Assembly (NCBI GenBank): GCA_002347025.1
Contig: DEAE01000010.1
Span: 62,001-126,000 of the forward strand
Direction: 5' to 3'
DNA from: Acidobacteria bacterium UBA2990
GTDB taxonomy: Bacteria; Acidobacteriota; Vicinamibacteria; Vicinamibacterales; UBA8438
Length of the DNA stretch: 64,000 nt
This document shows positions 63,339 through 64,000 of this stretch, piece by piece. The notes under the pieces were generated by a model. That model made no database searches and was not told the DNA's origin. It saw only the letters and a list, made by a program, of their open reading frames with translations. How positions within the stretch are numbered: the stretch's first letter is position 1; each line of letters starts with the position of its first letter. The position numbers and the translations under genes are program-made.

Positions 63339-64000
63339 ATGGACAAACGAAGACTCGCGATGAACCGCCGGCGTTTTATGATTGGGCTTTCTGGGGTTGG
63401 TGTAGGGTCGACTTTGATGCCAGGTGCGCTGGTGGCAATTGCCCAAGATGCTGAACATGTGACCGTTGAAATGCTCTCAGCGGCGCAGAAAGTAGCAGGA
63501 TTGAGTTTTGGTCCCGATGAACTGCAGCGTCTTGCGGAGCAGCTCAATCAATCAGATGGCCTCGTGCCAGATTATGAGGCGCTGCGGGCAATAAACCTTG
63601 GGAACGCGGGGCAGTCAGCTTTGGTGTTCAACCCAGTCCCTCCTGGGATGACCTTGCCTACAGACCACCGGCCGATGAGGCGTGAGGCAGTGGATGTGGA
63701 GATGCCTGACAGTGATGGGGCGCTGGCGTTCTTACCAATAACGCATTTGGCTCGACTTGTGGAGACTCGCCAGGTCAAACCTTCTGAGCTGACCGCCTTA
63801 TATCTCGATCGATTGAAACGCCATGATCCGACGTTGCACTGCGTGGTTAGCTACACAGAGGAGCTGGCCTACCGGCAGGCGAGACAAGCAGATGAAGAAA
63901 TTGCAGCTGGGACTTACAGAGGTCCACTGCATGGAATTCCATGGGGAGCCAAGGACCTCTTGGCGGTACGCGGAACTCGGACGACTTGGGGGGCGTCACC
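63339..64000 (+). CDS. Tat-exported amidase, 3' end cut by the window
   Basis: The frame is open from ATG 63339 to the window end. The N-terminus has a twin-arginine signal (MNRRRFMIGLSGVGVGS) with RRRFMIG matching the Tat pattern, then an amidase-signature part: LKRHDPTLHCVVSYTEE and PLHGIPWGAKDLLAVRGTRT, which contains the catalytic lysine of the Ser-Ser-Lys amidases. The serines would lie beyond the edge. The protein is expected to be periplasmic and to cut amide bonds. It is not a full gene here. Confidence 0.85.
   Translation, partial: MDKRRLAMNRRRFMIGLSGVGVGSTLMPGALVAIAQDAEHVTVEMLSAAQKVAGLSFGPDELQRLAEQLNQSDGLVPDYEALRAINLGNAGQSALVFNPVPPGMTLPTDHRPMRREAVDVEMPDSDGALAFLPITHLARLVETRQVKPSELTALYLDRLKRHDPTLHCVVSYTEELAYRQARQADEEIAAGTYRGPLHGIPWGAKDLLAVRGTRTTWGAS

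Overview
The window reads as a chromosome segment of a Gram-negative, respiring bacterium, most likely an Acidobacteriota member (Vicinamibacteria-like). This is an inference from gene content and was not tested by any search. The pointers are menaquinone made by the futalosine route, a BshC-type bacillithiol synthase, an hrcA-grpE-dnaJ group without dnaK, Hanks-type kinases with zinc-ribbon or PEGA additions, an ETF/ETF-quinone oxidoreductase block, LptE and TonB (hence an outer membrane), and many exported enzymes including a PQQ dehydrogenase. Composition is near-even GC. Start codons include GTG and TTG, and perhaps one CTG.

Layout. 1-6572: a tightly packed menaquinone operon (an MqnE-like protein without the radical-SAM cysteines, mqnA, mqnC, aminofutalosine deaminase, UbiA-like prenyltransferase, UbiX-like protein, MenG/UbiE methyltransferase). 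6692-10846: TonB-like protein, miaA, dgt, a type IV pilin-like protein. 11084-15483: yceD-rpmF-fabD-fabG-acpP-fabF, the usual fatty acid cluster but without plsX and fabH. 15520-18960: etfB-etfA-ETF:quinone oxidoreductase, which would feed electrons into the menaquinone pool. 18947-25134: acyltransferase, deacetylase-like protein, leuS-lptE-holA. 25237-38454 is mostly on the minus strand: rpsT, an S4 protein, alaS-recX, ilvE, a Ser/Thr kinase, prmA-dnaJ-grpE-hrcA, xdhC and an exported parvulin, with rsmE facing the other way. 38998-52930: bshC, then a pseudokinase-PEGA protein heading an operon with carA and carB, then mazG, a DUF1844 protein, a PhnP-like hydrolase, ribF and cysS.

At 53094-53319 lie two tRNA genes (Gly-GCC, Cys-GCA). 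A degraded copy of the tRNA-Cys 3' end sits at 53779-53817, and an AT-rich stretch with an orphan XRE-type regulator follows. This marks a likely old integration boundary. From 54572 to the window end the character changes: every protein gene carries an apparent export signal (metalloprotease, unknown secreted protein, cytochrome c/copper monooxygenase-like protein, HpcH/HpaI aldolase-like protein, DUF2911 protein, PQQ dehydrogenase, sialidase-like protein, Tat-exported amidase cut by the window end). This block looks like an accessory periplasmic catabolic region beside a housekeeping chromosome.

The most unusual items are the cluster-less MqnE-like protein at the head of the menaquinone operon, the pseudokinase-PEGA protein coupled to carAB, the run of promoters whose -10 box abuts the start codon (likely leaderless mRNAs), and the all-exported block next to the tRNA genes. 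No CRISPR array, complete mobile element, rRNA or defence system was seen.
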